This document shows, piece after piece, positions 6,716-7,044 of a DNA stretch of 7,044 nt. The notes beneath the pieces were generated by a model. The model saw nothing but the letters and a program-made list of their open reading frames with translations, had not been told where the DNA came from and ran no database searches. The first letter of the stretch is position 1, and each line of letters opens with the position of its first letter. The position numbers were made by a program, and so were the translations under genes. The DNA comes from Clostridium sp. (lineage in GTDB: Bacteria; Bacillota; Clostridia; Clostridiales; Clostridiaceae), in the NCBI GenBank assembly GCA_018372555.1, contig JAHAIU010000151.1, forward strand, positions 1 through 7,044, in the 5' to 3' direction.

Positions 6716-6722
6716 CCCCCCT
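6716..6722 (-). promoter_or_regulatory. Poly-G ribosome binding site of the transporter
   Basis: AGGGGGG ends 6 bases before ATG 6709. It pairs with the 16S anti-Shine-Dalgarno sequence less neatly than the GGAGG used by the other genes here, and it is the second G6 run in the window. It fixes the start codon of the transporter. Confidence 0.6.
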
Positions 6723-6755
6723 GTTATAAGTGTAAATAACTAAAAGGTAGCATCT

Positions 6756-6830
6756 AAAAAAGTGAAATACCAAGTCTAGCTTATACTAATTATAGTCTTA
6801 GTCAAAGCTACACCAGATATTCCACCTTTT
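6756..6830 (-). terminator. Riboswitch-controlled intrinsic terminator (expression platform)
   Basis: On the minus strand the arm AAAAGGUGGAAUAUC (6830-6816) pairs with GGUAUUUCACUUUUU (6771-6757) through up to 15 pairs, including several G-U. The 3' arm ends in a run of six Us (6761-6756). An inner stem, UAGCUU with AAGCUA, lies inside the loop. The hairpin stands between the lysine aptamer and the transporter start, the usual place for a transcription-attenuation platform. A competing pairing between AGAGCUAU (6887-6880, the closing stem P1) and GUAGCUUU (6811-6804) would break the inner stem and could serve as antiterminator. Confidence 0.75.
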
Positions 6831-6871
6831 ATTATTTAAACAAATTTAAATTCTTTTTAAAAAGTAAAATT

Positions 6872-7044
6872 CTCTAATGATAGCTCTCCACAAAATAAAC
6901 TTTGTGACAGTGTTATATATATTATATATAACCCCAGCGACATGATATTAAAGCATTAATCATACACTTCGGCAATATTCCCTTTCCTATTAACTCATCG
7001 TGCTTACCTCATTAATAGTACTCTTTAATACTGCACCTCTACCT
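6872..7044 (-). promoter_or_regulatory. Lysine riboswitch (L box) aptamer, 5' edge at window end
   Basis: On the minus strand the conserved L-box elements appear in order: AGAGGUGC (7040-7033), AGAGUA (about 7024-7019), AAAGGGAAUAUUGCCGAAG (about 6985-6967), an AT-rich P4 hairpin, GUCGCUGGGG (about 6931-6922), a P5 hairpin of alternating UA, CACUGUCAC (about 6911-6903) and finally the closing GGAGAGCUAUC (6889-6879). The 5' strand of P1 (GGUAG, 7043-7039) pairs with CUAUC (6883-6879), and its outermost bases and the promoter lie beyond the window. Lysine binding should stabilise P1 and favour the downstream terminator, lowering expression of the transporter. Confidence 0.93.

Noticed and set aside
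6912..6932. Alternating TA palindrome as an operator or cruciform site
   Set aside because: It falls exactly where the P5 helix of the lysine riboswitch belongs, which explains the palindrome.

Overview
The window is AT-rich throughout, with A/T-ending codons, clostridial-type Shine-Dalgarno sites (GGAGG, AAGGAG) and several Gram-positive signatures: a class B sortase, a long M24 aminopeptidase P, an NhaC-family transporter and a lysine (L-box) riboswitch. This points to a low-GC Firmicute, most likely Clostridium in the strict sense. The species cannot be fixed from the sequence alone. No rRNA, tRNA, CRISPR array or insertion sequence is visible.

Layout from left to right. 1-231 (minus) is the N-terminal part of a small membrane protein cut by the window edge. 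It diverges from a two-gene plus-strand operon (426-899 and 935-1435) encoding two paralogous half-length FUSC/aromatic-acid-exporter-type membrane proteins. A 13-bp hairpin at 1442-1491 separates this operon from the convergent minus-strand genes. Those are a 588-aa Xaa-Pro aminopeptidase (1512-3278), a class B sortase (3461-4192), a small four-helix membrane gene split by a frameshift at a G6 tract (4312-4745), and a 574-aa NhaC-family transporter (4985-6709). The last 335 bases (6710-7044) hold no gene. They are the leader of the transporter: a lysine riboswitch aptamer, a long intrinsic terminator and an unusual poly-G Shine-Dalgarno site.

The minus-strand genes look like separate transcription units rather than one operon. 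The transporter and the sortase are each followed by a strong intrinsic terminator, and the broken gene, the sortase and the aminopeptidase each have a plausible promoter of their own.

Two readings go beyond routine annotation. First, the lysine riboswitch makes the 'Na+/H+ antiporter' most likely a lysine transporter of the LysW type, switched off when lysine is plentiful. Second, the open frame at 4491-4745 is only the front half of a longer gene. Adding one G to the G6 tract at 4536-4541 joins it to an 83-codon open frame and restores a 144-aa four-helix protein, so the locus is either a phase-variable gene caught OFF, a fresh pseudogene, a recoding site or a sequence error.
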